A stretch of 36,891 nt of DNA from Duganella sp. (GTDB lineage: Bacteria > Pseudomonadota > Gammaproteobacteria > Burkholderiales > Burkholderiaceae_D): positions 1 through 36,891 of the forward strand of contig JAMFSU010000074.1 of the NCBI GenBank assembly GCA_026225475.1, read 5' to 3'. Positions 1 through 8,773 of this stretch are shown in pieces. Every line of letters begins with the position of its first letter. Position 1 is the first letter of the stretch. Under the pieces are notes generated by a model that did no database searches, was not told the origin of the DNA, and was given only the letters and a program-made list of their open reading frames with translations. The position numbers and the translations under genes are program-made.

Positions 1-596
1 ATGCTTTCCACAATGGTCATTTCGCCAATAAAATCCGCAGCCGGGTGAAATTTTTCCTGCGCATCCAGATAACGTAGCGCGAATGGCTGCACCACGGCCC
101 TGGCATTGAGCGCCGCTTCAAACAGATTGGCGTGAAACGATCCCAACTGCCCTTGCGCAGCGGTGGTGCCTTCGGGAAAGAAGGCCACCCGCTCACCAGC
201 CTCGATGCTGGTCACCAGCCCCTTGAAGATACGTCCAACGTCACTGATCTTGGCGCGCGATATGAAAATGGTGCCGGTCTTGGCGCACAGCCAGCCAATA
301 AACGGCCAGCTGCGAATATCCGACTTGGCCACGAAACGACATGGCTGTATCGAATTGATGACGAAAATATCCAACCAGGAAATATGATTGGATACGAACA
401 AGGCATGCTTGGGCAAGCTCGTGCCCGCAGGCTGGCGCAGCACCACTTGAATGCCGCAAATACCCAGCAATTGACGCGACCAGCGGCGGATATGATTCTC
501 CCGCCCAACAGCACTGGTCCACGGGAACAGGAAGGCGCAAATCGCCATGCCGACAAACAAATGCACCACCAGGCGCAGTATTCGAAACGCAATCAT
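1..596 (-). CDS. plsC: 1-acyl-sn-glycerol-3-phosphate acyltransferase, 3' part outside window
   Basis: The visible 198 codons encode a PlsC-family acyltransferase, which transfers an acyl group to lysophosphatidic acid to make phosphatidic acid at the inner membrane. The N-terminus is hydrophobic (residues 8-25). The catalytic NHxxxxD motif is seen as NHISWLD at residues 70-76, and the substrate-binding FPEGTT motif at 140-145. Both are intact. The frame stays open to base 1, so the C-terminus is missing only because the window ends. I chose the ATG at 594-596; an earlier ATG runs into a stop at once. It lies about 15 bases after the pyrC' stop on the same strand, so it is probably the last visible gene of the pyr operon. 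The family call is firm; the exact acyl preference cannot be read. Confidence 0.9.
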   Translation of the reverse strand, partial: MIAFRILRLVVHLFVGMAICAFLFPWTSAVGRENHIRRWSRQLLGICGIQVVLRQPAGTSLPKHALFVSNHISWLDIFVINSIQPCRFVAKSDIRSWPFIGWLCAKTGTIFISRAKISDVGRIFKGLVTSIEAGERVAFFPEGTTAAQGQLGSFHANLFEAALNARAVVQPFALRYLDAQEKFHPAADFIGEMTIVES

Positions 597-611
597 CGTG
601 TCATCGCTCTA

Positions 612-1898
612 CTATTGACGTTCGTAAGCGATATGACCCGCAACGATAGTGATCTTGACCTGCCCAGTCAGTTCGTAACCCAGGAAAGGTGTGTGCTTGC
701 CCTGGCTGGCCAAGGCCTTGGATTCAACCGTCCAACGCGTGTTCGGGTCAAAAATGCAAATATCGGCAACGTCGCCCGGCGTCAGACCACCAGCCGGCAA
801 ACCAGCTACACGCGCAGCATCGGTGGTGACCTTGGCAACCGCCTTGGCCACCGCATCCTTACCCGCACCAACTTCTTCGGCCCATTTCAGCGACAACGAC
901 AGCAACAGCTCCAGCCCGGTCGCACCTGGCGAAGCTTCGCCAAATGGCAACAGCTTTTCATCGTCATCAACCGGCGTATGGTCGGAGCAGATAGCATCGA
1001 TAGTGCCATCCAGCAATGCCGCGCGAATTGCATCGCGGTCGCGTTGCGAACGGAACGGCGGGTTGACGCGCGCATTCGAATCGAAAAAGCCGATGTCCAT
1101 ATCGGATAAATGGATGTGATGCGCACCGACGTCGCAGGTGATCGGCAGGCCTTCTTTTTTGGCCGCGCGCACCAGCTCCAAGCCGGCCGCCGACGACATG
1201 CGGCACAGGTGAACCCGAGCGCCGGTGGCGCGCACCAGTTCAAAAATCGTGTACAACGCAATCGTCTCCGACATCACCGGCACGCCCGACAAACCCAGTC
1301 TCGATGCAGCCGGGCCGCTATGGGCGATACCGTGGCGGCCCAGGTGCGGGTCTTGCGGACGCAACCAGACGGTGTAATTAAAAGTCTTGGCGTATTGCAG
1401 CGAACTCAACAACACCGTGGTATCGAGAATAGGCTCATCAGCTTGCGAAAAACCAACACAACCGGCCTCGGTCAACTCGGCCATTTCGGTCAGTGCCTTG
1501 CCCTTGAGACCAACCGTCAGCGCTCCCAGAGGATAGACGTGGGCCTGATTGAGCGACTTGGCACGGTGCTTGAGCATTTCCACCAGGCCCGGCTCGTCCA
1601 AGACCGGCTCCGTGTCGGGCGGGCAGATCAGACTGGTCACGCCGCCCTGAATTGCCGCCTGCATTTCGGATTCCAGCGTGGCCTTGTATTCATAACCAGG
1701 CTCGCGCAAGCGCGCACTCAGGTCAACCAATCCAGGCGCGACCACCAGGCCGGTCGCGTCAATGGTTTTGTCGGCATTGAAATCAGCCGGTGCCTGACCG
1801 ACGCCGACGATCTTGCCGGCGGCAACGTACAGGTCTTGTTGCGCGTCGATGTTGTTGGCAGGATCAATCACCCGGCCATTCTTAATGTGCAGTTTCAT
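612..1898 (-). CDS. pyrC: Dihydroorotase-like protein PyrC' lacking metal ligands (probable non-catalytic ATCase partner)
   Basis: A 428-residue protein of the class I dihydroorotase/amidohydrolase fold, 51 bases downstream of pyrB. Active class I enzymes carry an HxH metal motif after beta strand 1 (DxHxHxR). Here the same place reads D-L-S-A-R-L-R (residues 59-65), so both histidines are gone. The next ligand region, usually H-x-E-D, reads R-P-Q-D near residues 180-183, and the usual SDHAPH reads SDHTPV at 305-310. With so many ligands lost it is unlikely to hydrolyse dihydroorotate. In Pseudomonas and relatives, PyrC' (also called PyrX) is an inactive dihydroorotase needed to assemble the aspartate transcarbamoylase holoenzyme with PyrB. 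The location next to pyrB fits that role. A functional PyrC should then be encoded elsewhere in the genome. Confidence 0.9.
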   Translation of the reverse strand: MKLHIKNGRVIDPANNIDAQQDLYVAAGKIVGVGQAPADFNADKTIDATGLVVAPGLVDLSARLREPGYEYKATLESEMQAAIQGGVTSLICPPDTEPVLDEPGLVEMLKHRAKSLNQAHVYPLGALTVGLKGKALTEMAELTEAGCVGFSQADEPILDTTVLLSSLQYAKTFNYTVWLRPQDPHLGRHGIAHSGPAASRLGLSGVPVMSETIALYTIFELVRATGARVHLCRMSSAAGLELVRAAKKEGLPITCDVGAHHIHLSDMDIGFFDSNARVNPPFRSQRDRDAIRAALLDGTIDAICSDHTPVDDDEKLLPFGEASPGATGLELLLSLSLKWAEEVGAGKDAVAKAVAKVTTDAARVAGLPAGGLTPGDVADICIFDPNTRWTVESKALASQGKHTPFLGYELTGQVKITIVAGHIAYERQ

Positions 1899-1949
1899 GC
1901 GCTTATTCCACTCTTGTCGGCGTCAGTTGTTTCGGTAGATGCTGTTGAA

Positions 1950-2909
1950 TTAGTTTCCGGCAACGATGCTCATCACCGCCATGCGCACCGCGATGCCAAA
2001 CGTCACCTGCGGCAGAATCACCGCTTGCGGACCGTCAGCCACGGCCGAATCGATCTCGACGCCGCGGTTCATCGGTCCCGGGTGCATCACGATGGCATCC
2101 GGCTTGGCCAATGCCAGCCGTTCCGGTGTCAAGCCATAGCTCTTGAAAAATTCCTGCGCCGACGGCAGCAGGGCACCACTCATGCGCTCATTCTGCAGGC
2201 GCAGCATGATGATGACGTCGACGCCCTTCAAGCCTTCTTCCATGTTGTGGAAGACGCGCACGCCCATTTGCTCCAGGCCGCTCGGCAGCAAAGTGCTGGG
2301 ACCAATCGCACGCACTTCGGGCACCCCCAGCGTGGTCAGGCCATGAATGTCGGAACGCGCCACGCGGCTGTGCAGGATGTCGCCAACAATCGCCACGCGC
2401 AGGTTGGTGAAATCCTTCTTGTAGTGGCGGATCGTGTACATGTCCAGCAAACCCTGGGTCGGGTGCGCATGCCGGCCATCGCCAGCATTGACCACGTGCA
2501 CGTGGTTTTGCTTGGTGTCGTTGAGATGCTTGGCAATCAGGTAAGGTGCGCCCGATTGCGAATGGCGCACCACGAACATGTCGGCATGCATGGCGGCCAG
2601 ATTATCGATGGTGTCGAGCAGCGACTCGCCCTTGCTGGCGCTTGAAGCCGAAATATTCAGGTTGATCACGTCAGCCGACAAGCGCTTCGATGCGATCTCG
2701 AAAGTGGTACGGGTGCGCGTGGAATTCTCGAAGAACAGGTTGAACACGCTCTTGCCGCGCATCAGCGGCACCTTCTTGACTTCGCGATCGCCGATGCTAA
2801 CGAACGACGATGCCGTATCGAGAATGTTGGTAATGATGGCTTTGGGCAGACCTTCGATGGTCAGCAGATGTTTCAGTTCGCCGTTCTTGTTCAGTTGTGG
2901 GTTAAGCAT
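1950..2909 (-). CDS. pyrB: Aspartate carbamoyltransferase catalytic chain
   Basis: A 319-residue aspartate transcarbamoylase, which joins carbamoyl phosphate and aspartate to N-carbamoyl-aspartate, the committed step of UMP synthesis. The carbamoyl-phosphate loop is visible as [11 protein letters not shown] (residues 61-71), and the HPGPMNRG motif lies in the C-terminal aspartate domain. Length is normal for a catalytic chain. No pyrI regulatory subunit is present, and the next gene is the inactive dihydroorotase PyrC'. This points to the class A type dodecameric holoenzyme known from pseudomonads. The ATG overlaps the end of pyrR by 8 bases (shared ATGCTTAA), so the two are translationally coupled. 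The overlap leaves no room for an attenuator between pyrR and pyrB. Confidence 0.95.
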   Translation of the reverse strand: MLNPQLNKNGELKHLLTIEGLPKAIITNILDTASSFVSIGDREVKKVPLMRGKSVFNLFFENSTRTRTTFEIASKRLSADVINLNISASSASKGESLLDTIDNLAAMHADMFVVRHSQSGAPYLIAKHLNDTKQNHVHVVNAGDGRHAHPTQGLLDMYTIRHYKKDFTNLRVAIVGDILHSRVARSDIHGLTTLGVPEVRAIGPSTLLPSGLEQMGVRVFHNMEEGLKGVDVIIMLRLQNERMSGALLPSAQEFFKSYGLTPERLALAKPDAIVMHPGPMNRGVEIDSAVADGPQAVILPQVTFGIAVRMAVMSIVAGN

Positions 2910-3426
2910 GGACCACCGTCAGGGAAAATCGGCCGTCATCGGCACGTTGCAGTTGTAATGATTGGTTGTCGGCCAGCGTGATCGACTCAGCCAGGAAATC
3001 GGCGGCGATTGGCAATTCACGGCCGCCGCGATCAACCAGTGCCGCCAGCAGGATACGCGCCGGGCGGCCATAGTCGAACAATTCGTTGATGGCCGCGCGC
3101 GTGGTGCGACCGGTATAGAGCACATCATCGACCAGCACAATGGTCGCGCCTTCGACATCGAAGCCAATCTGGCTCGGTTTGACGTCAGGGCGCAAGCCTT
3201 TCTCGGCAAAATCGTCACGATAGAACGAGACATCGATGAAGCCCAGGCGCTCGCTCAGTTGCAACTCTGCCGCCAGGCGCTCGGCCAGCCACGCACCACC
3301 GGAATGGATGCCGACAATGGCCACCTGCGAGACGCCCTGCAAACCACTTTTGACCTGCTGCGACAGCTTGCCATAAAGCGCTTCGGCGTCCAGCGCCGAT
3401 GGAGATGTGGAATTAGTTGTGCTCAT
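2902..3426 (-). CDS. pyrR: PyrR bifunctional regulator / uracil phosphoribosyltransferase
   Basis: A 174-residue type I phosphoribosyltransferase-fold protein of the PyrR family. The PRPP-binding loop is clear near residues 95-108 ([14 protein letters not shown]). In Firmicutes PyrR binds pyr mRNA and also has uracil phosphoribosyltransferase activity; in Gram-negative bacteria the RNA-binding role is less certain. The frame extends upstream of the chosen start, but the ATG at 3424-3426 gives the expected N-terminus ([20 protein letters not shown]). It overlaps the end of ruvX by 14 bases, as expected for coupled genes. pyrB follows with an 8-base overlap. No anti-terminator/terminator pair is evident upstream, so if PyrR regulates in this organism it must act at a site outside the ruvX-pyrR-pyrB junctions. 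Confidence 0.93.
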   Translation of the reverse strand: MSTTNSTSPSALDAEALYGKLSQQVKSGLQGVSQVAIVGIHSGGAWLAERLAAELQLSERLGFIDVSFYRDDFAEKGLRPDVKPSQIGFDVEGATIVLVDDVLYTGRTTRAAINELFDYGRPARILLAALVDRGGRELPIAADFLAESITLADNQSLQLQRADDGRFSLTVVHA

Positions 3427-3805
3427 GATTTTCGTCAAAATATTGCTGCAAAATAATCGCGGCGGCCTCGGCGTCAATGATCTCGCCCTGCTTTTGTGCG
3501 ATCACGGCGGAGGAATAACGCTCGTCCACCAAAATCGTATCGACGCCGAAACGGCCGTGCAACTGATTGGCAAACCGACGGCAGCGCACTGTCATTTCGT
3601 GCGCTACGCCATCGGGATGGCTGGGCAGTCCGACCACGCAGCGCTTAGGTTCCCATTGCGCGATCAGCTTGCCGAGTTCGACGAACTTACCATCATTGGT
3701 GGCAGCGCTGATCACGGTCAGCGCACTGGCCTGGCGAATCAGCGTGTTGCCGATCGCCACGCCGATACGCTTTAAACCGAAGTCGAAGGCCAGGAGCGTT
3801 TCCAC
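3413..3805 (-). CDS. ruvX: RuvX/YqgF Holliday-junction resolvase-like protein
   Basis: A 130-residue RNase H-fold protein of the YqgF/RuvX family, linked to 16S/23S rRNA processing and to Holliday-junction resolution in different bacteria. The N-terminal DFGLKRIGVAIG (residues 8-19) holds the first catalytic Asp. VDERYSS (about 93-99) holds the Glu, and DAEAAAIILQQYF near the C-terminus the last Asp. Length is typical. The start is a GTG at 3803-3805, 7 bases after the yqgE stop, with no in-frame ATG nearby. The 3' end overlaps pyrR by 14 bases. The gene order yqgE-ruvX-pyrR-pyrB is common in betaproteobacteria. Confidence 0.93.
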   Translation of the reverse strand: METLLAFDFGLKRIGVAIGNTLIRQASALTVISAATNDGKFVELGKLIAQWEPKRCVVGLPSHPDGVAHEMTVRCRRFANQLHGRFGVDTILVDERYSSAVIAQKQGEIIDAEAAAIILQQYFDENHEHN

Positions 3806-3812
3806 AATGTCC

Positions 3813-4514
3813 TCAGGCGCGGCCGAAGTCGCCGCTCAACATCACCGGATCGATCCCCAGCAAGGCCAGCGCGGCGGTAAAGCGTTGCTCTACCGGCAAA
3901 TTGAAGATGATCTGCGGATCGGCTTTGACAGTGAGCCAGCCATTGCGACCCAGTTCGGCTTCCAGTTGACCGGCACTCCAGCCGGCGCAACCAAGACTGA
4001 CCAGCACCTGTTGCGGACCATCGCCATGCGCGACCGCTTCCAGCACATCCTTGGAGGTCGTCAACGAAATGCCTTCGGTGACTTGCAGCGTCGAGGAAAA
4101 CTGCTCCATCGTCGAATGCAGTACAAAGCCGCGCTCCACCTGCACCGGACCGCCGAACATGACTGGCCGACGATAAACCTCCGGCATGGCTGCGGGCGAA
4201 TCATGGATGATTTCGAGTTTGAGATTGATGCGATCGAGCAAGACATCCATTGTCATGTCGGTCGGCTTGTTGATGACCACGCCAAGCGCGCCGTTGTGAT
4301 TGTGCTCACACAAATAAACCACGGTGCCGCCAAAGATTGGGTCCAGCATCGACGGCATTGCGATCAGGAAATGATCGGTCAGGTCGAGTTCCAGCTTGAC
4401 GCTGGCGGCATCAGTGTCGCTGTCGCCAGCAAAATCCTCGGCTTCCGCGTCGTCTGCAACAGCGTCGGGAGGGGGCATGGGTGGGGCAGAACGTCGCTTG
4501 ATCATGCGCGGCAT
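3813..4514 (-). CDS. yqgE: UPF0301 (AlgH/YqgE) family protein
   Basis: A 233-residue member of UPF0301. Its molecular function is not established; the family is linked to alginate regulation in Pseudomonas (AlgH). The core begins near residue 43 with LTDHFLIAMPSMLDPIFGG, and has the family-typical HNHNGALGVVINKP and FGGPVQVERGFVLHS stretches and a GCAGWSAGQLEAEL segment. The first 40 residues are a non-conserved tail rich in Ala, Asp, Glu and Pro, so translation might start at the second ATG (4503-4505). Only about 50 bases separate it from the upstream amidohydrolase and I see no terminator there. It may therefore receive read-through from the catabolic cluster as well as using its own promoter. 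Confidence 0.9.
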   Translation of the reverse strand: MPRMIKRRSAPPMPPPDAVADDAEAEDFAGDSDTDAASVKLELDLTDHFLIAMPSMLDPIFGGTVVYLCEHNHNGALGVVINKPTDMTMDVLLDRINLKLEIIHDSPAAMPEVYRRPVMFGGPVQVERGFVLHSTMEQFSSTLQVTEGISLTTSKDVLEAVAHGDGPQQVLVSLGCAGWSAGQLEAELGRNGWLTVKADPQIIFNLPVEQRFTAALALLGIDPVMLSGDFGRA

Positions 4515-4565
4515 TTTAGCATTTTTACGGCCAATGCCCCAGCCTGTAGCAGCCGCGAGCCGCGC

Positions 4566-5996
4566 TCAGGCTGCCAACAAGCGCCGGGTCTCCGCGCGTG
4601 CCTGACGCCCCAGTACCGCCAGATCAACGCCAGGAATGTTGTCGTCCAGCACCACTGCCCTGCCGCCCACGTACAAGGCTTTCAGATAAGGACGTCCACC
4701 CGCCACCACCGGCCCCAATGCCGGATCGTGCAAACCAAAGTAACGCGGGTCATCGAGCCGGTACAGGGCAATGTCAGCCTGTTGCCCAATTTGCAAGCCA
4801 TCGATGCCATCCAGTCCCAACACCCGCGCGCCACCGGTCGTGCCCCAGCGCACCACATCTTCCACCGTCGCAGCGTCTGCGCCGCCTTCAAAGTCACCGC
4901 CAGCATACGATGGCAGGGCGTCCTGGCCACGTCGTGCGCGTTGCATCAACCAAGCTGCGTGGGTTTCGGAAATCATGTCGGCCGCTTCATTGGACGCCGC
5001 GCCATCGACACCAATCGATACCGGCACGCCGGCTTGCTCCAACTGCCGGATCGGCGCAATACCGCTGCCGAGTCGGCCATTGCTTTGCGGACAATGCGCA
5101 ATACCGGTGCCGGTGCGTCCCAGCAAAGCGATTTCCGCAGCATCGAGCTTGACCAGATGGGCGAACCAGACATCGCTGCCCAACCAATCGTAACGCTCGG
5201 CAAACTCCACCGGCGAACACTGGTGCTTGCCCTGCGCGGTTTCCTGATAACCGACCGTTTCCGACAAATGACTGTGCAGGCGCACACCGGCATTGCGGGC
5301 GAACGCCGCCATCGTCCGCAATTCTTCCGGCGTGGCCGAATACAGCGGCGTCGTCGGCGCCAGCACCACACGCCGCATTGCTGCCGGCGATGGGTCGTGA
5401 TAGTGCTTGATCAAGCGTTCCATGTCACGCAAATAAGCATCCAGCGTCTCCGGTCGCAAGGCACTTGGCAACTCTGCCTCCAACTGGCGCGTCTGCGTGG
5501 CACCGCCACGGCACAGCACAAAACGCAAGCCCAGCGCCTCGGCTTCCTCAAACAGGATCGCCGACGTGTCATACGGCATACCGGGGTAATACAGGTAATT
5601 GTGATCGGCCACTGTGCCGCAGCCGGAGCGCATCAATTCCACCAACCCGATGCGCACCGCCAGGCGAAACAGTTTCTCATCAAACTTGGCGCGATAACGA
5701 TAGGGCGTCGCCGCCAACCACGGCGTCAGCGAGGCATTGATGCCTTCCGGATCGCCCTTGAGCATTGATTGGAACAAATGATGATGGGTGTTGACCCAGG
5801 ATGGGTAGGCCACACAATCGCTGGCATCCACAATGCGCTCGCCCGGCTGCGGCACCAGTTTGCCAATGGCGGCAATGACGCCATCGAGGATGCGAATATC
5901 CGGTCCGGTGTGGCGAGCTGCACCGTTGGGCAAGCCAGTCATGATGGCGTCGAGATTGCTGATCAAAAAAGAGTTATGCATTGTCATGGTATCCAT
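4566..5996 (-). CDS. 8-oxoguanine deaminase-type amidohydrolase (ATZ/TRZ family)
   Basis: A 476-residue zinc-dependent amidohydrolase of the cytosine deaminase/ATZ-TRZ group. Members hydrolyse an exocyclic amino group or chlorine on purines, pterins, triazines or cytosine. Metal and catalytic residues are intact: NTHHH at 69-73, HSHLSE with H241, H243 and E246, H280 in WFAH, and D331 in GVDGAASNE. The motif HCPQSNGRLGSGIAPIRQL (301-319) is that of 8-oxoguanine deaminases, formerly annotated as hydroxydechloroatrazine ethylaminohydrolases. The ATG abuts the permease stop (TAAATG), so the two are co-translated. It is the last gene of a six-gene transport and oxidation cluster, which suggests it deaminates the imported compound or its oxidised product. 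8-oxoguanine, isoxanthopterin or another aminated N-heterocycle are all possible substrates; the exact one cannot be read from the sequence. Confidence 0.85.
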   Translation of the reverse strand: MDTMTMHNSFLISNLDAIMTGLPNGAARHTGPDIRILDGVIAAIGKLVPQPGERIVDASDCVAYPSWVNTHHHLFQSMLKGDPEGINASLTPWLAATPYRYRAKFDEKLFRLAVRIGLVELMRSGCGTVADHNYLYYPGMPYDTSAILFEEAEALGLRFVLCRGGATQTRQLEAELPSALRPETLDAYLRDMERLIKHYHDPSPAAMRRVVLAPTTPLYSATPEELRTMAAFARNAGVRLHSHLSETVGYQETAQGKHQCSPVEFAERYDWLGSDVWFAHLVKLDAAEIALLGRTGTGIAHCPQSNGRLGSGIAPIRQLEQAGVPVSIGVDGAASNEAADMISETHAAWLMQRARRGQDALPSYAGGDFEGGADAATVEDVVRWGTTGGARVLGLDGIDGLQIGQQADIALYRLDDPRYFGLHDPALGPVVAGGRPYLKALYVGGRAVVLDDNIPGVDLAVLGRQARAETRRLLAA

Positions 5997-6788
5997 TTAG
6001 CCCTGTTCGCTTTCATGCCAGCCCGCCAACGCCATGCGTGACAACACCATCATCGCCAGAAACAGCACAATGCCGGTCATCGTGATCAAGAACAGTGCGG
6101 CAAACAGGCGTGGAATGTTCAACTGAAAACCAGCCTGCAAAATCTGATAGGCCAGCCCGGAGCCGGTGCCGCCAGTACCGGCGACGAATTCGGCCACTAC
6201 GGCACCGATCAACGCGAGTCCGCTGGAAATCCTCAAGCCGCCGAAAAAATAGGGCAAGGCGCTCGGGATACGCAAGCGCCGCAAGGTTTGCCAGCGCGAG
6301 GCCTTGTTCAGCTTGAACAGATTGAGCAAGCCGGGATTGACGCTACGCAGCCCCAGCGTAGTATTCGAGATGATCGGAAACAAGGCCATGATGGTGGCGC
6401 AAATCACCAGTGCAAAGGTCGGCTCCTTGACCCAGATGATGATCAGCGGGGCAATCGCCACAATCGGTGTGACCTGCAAGATGATCGCATAGGGAAACAG
6501 GCTGACCTCGATGAAGCGGCTTTGCACAAACAGAAAGGCAATCGCCACGCCCAGCAACACCGACAGCGCAAAGGCAAGGAAGGTAATTTTCAGGGTCACC
6601 AGCAAAGCATCGGACAACAGCCCCCAATCGCCGACCAGCGTTTTGGCGATCAACCAGGGTGTCGGCACCAGATAGGCGGGCACTTCCAACACCGTGCACA
6701 GCATTTGCCAGACCAGCAGCAGCAAGACGCCGATCAGCAGCGGTGCCGCTACACGCAAAAAGCGCGGATTAGTGATCAACGGTGTCAT
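5997..6788 (-). CDS. ABC transporter permease (nitrate/sulfonate/pyrimidine type)
   Basis: A 263-residue inner-membrane permease of the SsuC/TauC/ThiX-like group. About six hydrophobic segments are visible, the first at residues 13-32. The cytoplasmic EAA-like loop near residues 160-190 (FKLNKASRWQTLRRLRIPSALPYF) is where the ATPase docks. It starts 20 bases inside the end of the ATPase gene, behind a good GGAGG Shine-Dalgarno, and its stop is followed at once by the amidohydrolase ATG. With the ATPase upstream and the NMT1-type binding protein at 9851-10840 it forms a complete importer. The substrate is inferred from the neighbouring enzymes to be an N-heterocycle. Confidence 0.92.
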   Translation of the reverse strand: MTPLITNPRFLRVAAPLLIGVLLLLVWQMLCTVLEVPAYLVPTPWLIAKTLVGDWGLLSDALLVTLKITFLAFALSVLLGVAIAFLFVQSRFIEVSLFPYAIILQVTPIVAIAPLIIIWVKEPTFALVICATIMALFPIISNTTLGLRSVNPGLLNLFKLNKASRWQTLRRLRIPSALPYFFGGLRISSGLALIGAVVAEFVAGTGGTGSGLAYQILQAGFQLNIPRLFAALFLITMTGIVLFLAMMVLSRMALAGWHESEQG

Positions 6789-7656
6789 GCACGCCTCCTT
6801 CTTGATTGGCCAGCGTCAGATAATCGGACAATATTTTGCAATAGCCCATGAATTCCGGCGTGATGCGGAATGCGTCATCACGCATTCCACCAGCACCGGG
6901 CGCTTCAATCGGCACATCGGCAATCACCCGTCCCGGCCTTGCCGCCATCACCACCACCCGGCTCGACAGATACACCGCCTCATAAATGCTGTGCGTGACA
7001 AACACCACCGTCAAATCCTGCTGGCTCCAGATGCGCCGCAGATCGGCATCGAGTTTGTTGCGGGTGAACTCATCGAGTGCACCAAAGGGCTCATCCATGA
7101 GCAACAGATTGGGCCGGGTCGCCAAGGCGCGGGCAATCGAGGCGCGCATTTGCATGCCGCCCGACAGCTCGCGTGGGTAGGCATGCTGAAATTTTTCCAA
7201 TCCCACCAATTGCAAGGCATCGCGCACGCGTAGATTGCTTTCGGTACGCGGCATGCGGTTCAGCTCCAACGGCAGACGCACATTCTGCTCGACCGAGGCC
7301 CAGGGCATCAACGTGGCTTCCTGAAACACCATCGCCAGCGTGTGGCCTTCGGCGCCCACCGTGGCCAGGTTCTTGCCCCACCAGCGGATATGGCCGTGCG
7401 AAGGCTCTTCCAGTCCGGCAAACATTTTCAACAAAGTGCTCTTGCCGCAACCGGACGGCCCCAGCAAGGAGACAAATTCACCGCGCTGGATATCGAGCTT
7501 GACCTCGTCGAGCGCGCGCGTGCCGTTGCGATAGGTTTTCTCCACCCGCTGCGCGCTGAGCACCGCATCGGCGGCCCCGGTTGCGACGGCTGAGCCGATG
7601 TCCTTATGTTGCCATGCCGCCAGCGGCGGCAAGTGCTGATTGTCTCGTTTCATCAT
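6769..7656 (-). CDS. ABC transporter ATP-binding protein (SsuB/TauB type)
   Basis: A 295-residue ATPase that powers the importer formed with the permease and the NMT1-type binding protein. Walker A is GPSGCGKS at residues 66-73, the signature is LSGGMQMR, and Walker B plus D-loop is LLLMDEPFGALDE, with H in VTHSIYEA. The closest types are the nitrate/sulfonate/taurine ATPases. The open frame continues upstream to a TTG at 7677, but that lies on the stop of the Rieske gene. I prefer the ATG at 7656 or the next ATG at 7653, which have GGGAG just upstream. The first 30 residues before the ABC domain are longer than usual. The 3' end overlaps the permease by 20 bases. Confidence 0.92.
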   Translation of the reverse strand: MMKRDNQHLPPLAAWQHKDIGSAVATGAADAVLSAQRVEKTYRNGTRALDEVKLDIQRGEFVSLLGPSGCGKSTLLKMFAGLEEPSHGHIRWWGKNLATVGAEGHTLAMVFQEATLMPWASVEQNVRLPLELNRMPRTESNLRVRDALQLVGLEKFQHAYPRELSGGMQMRASIARALATRPNLLLMDEPFGALDEFTRNKLDADLRRIWSQQDLTVVFVTHSIYEAVYLSSRVVVMAARPGRVIADVPIEAPGAGGMRDDAFRITPEFMGYCKILSDYLTLANQEGGVHDTVDH

Positions 7657-7673
7657 GGCTCCCAGCGGTGGAT

Positions 7674-8699
7674 TCAAGTTTTGCTGCGAAAAACTTCTGT
7701 CTCGCCATGCTCTTCCAGCAACAACAACAGCATGCGCCGCATGATCAGACCAGGACGGTCCGACACCATGTGAAACTCCTGCTTGCGGCGCACATCGATG
7801 CAGGCATCCGGATCAGTGGCTTCGAGAATCTCGCGATCTTCCACCAGAATCGGCGCATCCCAGGCAATCAGTTCGGCTTCCGAACAGTCTTCTTCGGTGT
7901 CGTTGCGATACAGCCATTGCGCCAGCATGATGGAACCATCGTCGATCGGTGTGGCACAGTTGTAAATGATGTGATGGCGGCCCGACTCCGGATAGGTGCA
8001 GCCGAAGCGGCGCGCAAACGGCAAATACCAGCGGTTGAACATGTGGCGCATGGTGGTGTCGCTGGTGCTGCCGGTGACACGATAGCTGGCCGGCACATTC
8101 TTGATCGGCACCAGCGTTTCTGCCTCGAACCCATAATCGGTTTCGTTGATTTCATATTTCTCCGGCTTAGGCTGATCGTAGAGTCCAAATGTGGCCCGAT
8201 GCACGTAGCTGAAATGGGAGTTGTCGAAGGAGTTTTCCATCATGCGCAGCGCGCTGGTGTCCCACCGTTCATAGAATTGAAAAATGCGGCGATAGCCAGG
8301 CGTGGCTTCTTCCGGAAAGAAGGGAATATCGCGCAGCGGTTTTTCCAGCGCCACCCAGACATAACCATAGCGCTCCTCGCAGTAATACGACTGCACCATG
8401 GCCCCCGCCGGCACAGCGCCGTCGGCGTTCTGCGGCACGCGCACGCAGGTGCCGGAACAATCATAAGTCCAGCCGTGATAACCGCAGACGATATTGCCAT
8501 TCTCGACAAAGCCCTTGGACAATTTGGCGGTGCGATGACAGCAACGATCTTGCAGCGCTGCCGGCTTGCCCGGCGACTTGAGCCACACCACGATATTCTC
8601 ACCCAACAGCGTGAACGGCTTGGGACCGTCTTCGAGCAGTGAAATCGGCATCACTGCGTACCAGAATTTGCGCAAGACCTTTTGTTTTGTCACTAACAT
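7674..8699 (-). CDS. Rieske [2Fe-2S] non-heme iron oxygenase, alpha-type
   Basis: A 341-residue oxygenase of the Rieske family, in the size class of vanillate demethylase and pheophorbide/methylxanthine-type monooxygenases. The Rieske cluster ligands are C53-x-H55 and C72-x2-H75, 16 residues apart. The mononuclear iron site is D159-x2-H162-x4-H167, with a candidate third ligand at D288 (VEDRE). The start ATG has AAGGAG seven bases upstream. No ferredoxin reductase gene lies in the cluster, so electrons must come from a partner encoded elsewhere. Placed between a 2-oxoglutarate oxygenase and importer genes, it probably hydroxylates or N-/O-dealkylates the imported heterocycle. That is inference; the protein alone does not reveal the substrate. 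Confidence 0.9.
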   Translation of the reverse strand: MLVTKQKVLRKFWYAVMPISLLEDGPKPFTLLGENIVVWLKSPGKPAALQDRCCHRTAKLSKGFVENGNIVCGYHGWTYDCSGTCVRVPQNADGAVPAGAMVQSYYCEERYGYVWVALEKPLRDIPFFPEEATPGYRRIFQFYERWDTSALRMMENSFDNSHFSYVHRATFGLYDQPKPEKYEINETDYGFEAETLVPIKNVPASYRVTGSTSDTTMRHMFNRWYLPFARRFGCTYPESGRHHIIYNCATPIDDGSIMLAQWLYRNDTEEDCSEAELIAWDAPILVEDREILEATDPDACIDVRRKQEFHMVSDRPGLIMRRMLLLLLEEHGETEVFRSKT

Positions 8700-8773
8700 G
8701 TTGCCACTCCTTGAGAACCTAACAGCCGGCGCGCCATCGTGGTCGCCTTCGCCGTTTTCAACTATTCAATTAT

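Noticed and set aside
1110..2645. 511-codon open frame on the plus strand across pyrC' and pyrB
   Set aside because: It is antisense to two well-supported genes, rich in His, Arg and Gln as expected for a shadow frame, and has no ribosome site or family motif.
3567..5768. 733-codon open frame on the plus strand across ruvX, yqgE and the deaminase
   Set aside because: It spans three intact minus-strand genes with conserved catalytic motifs. Its composition is that of a GC-rich antisense shadow.
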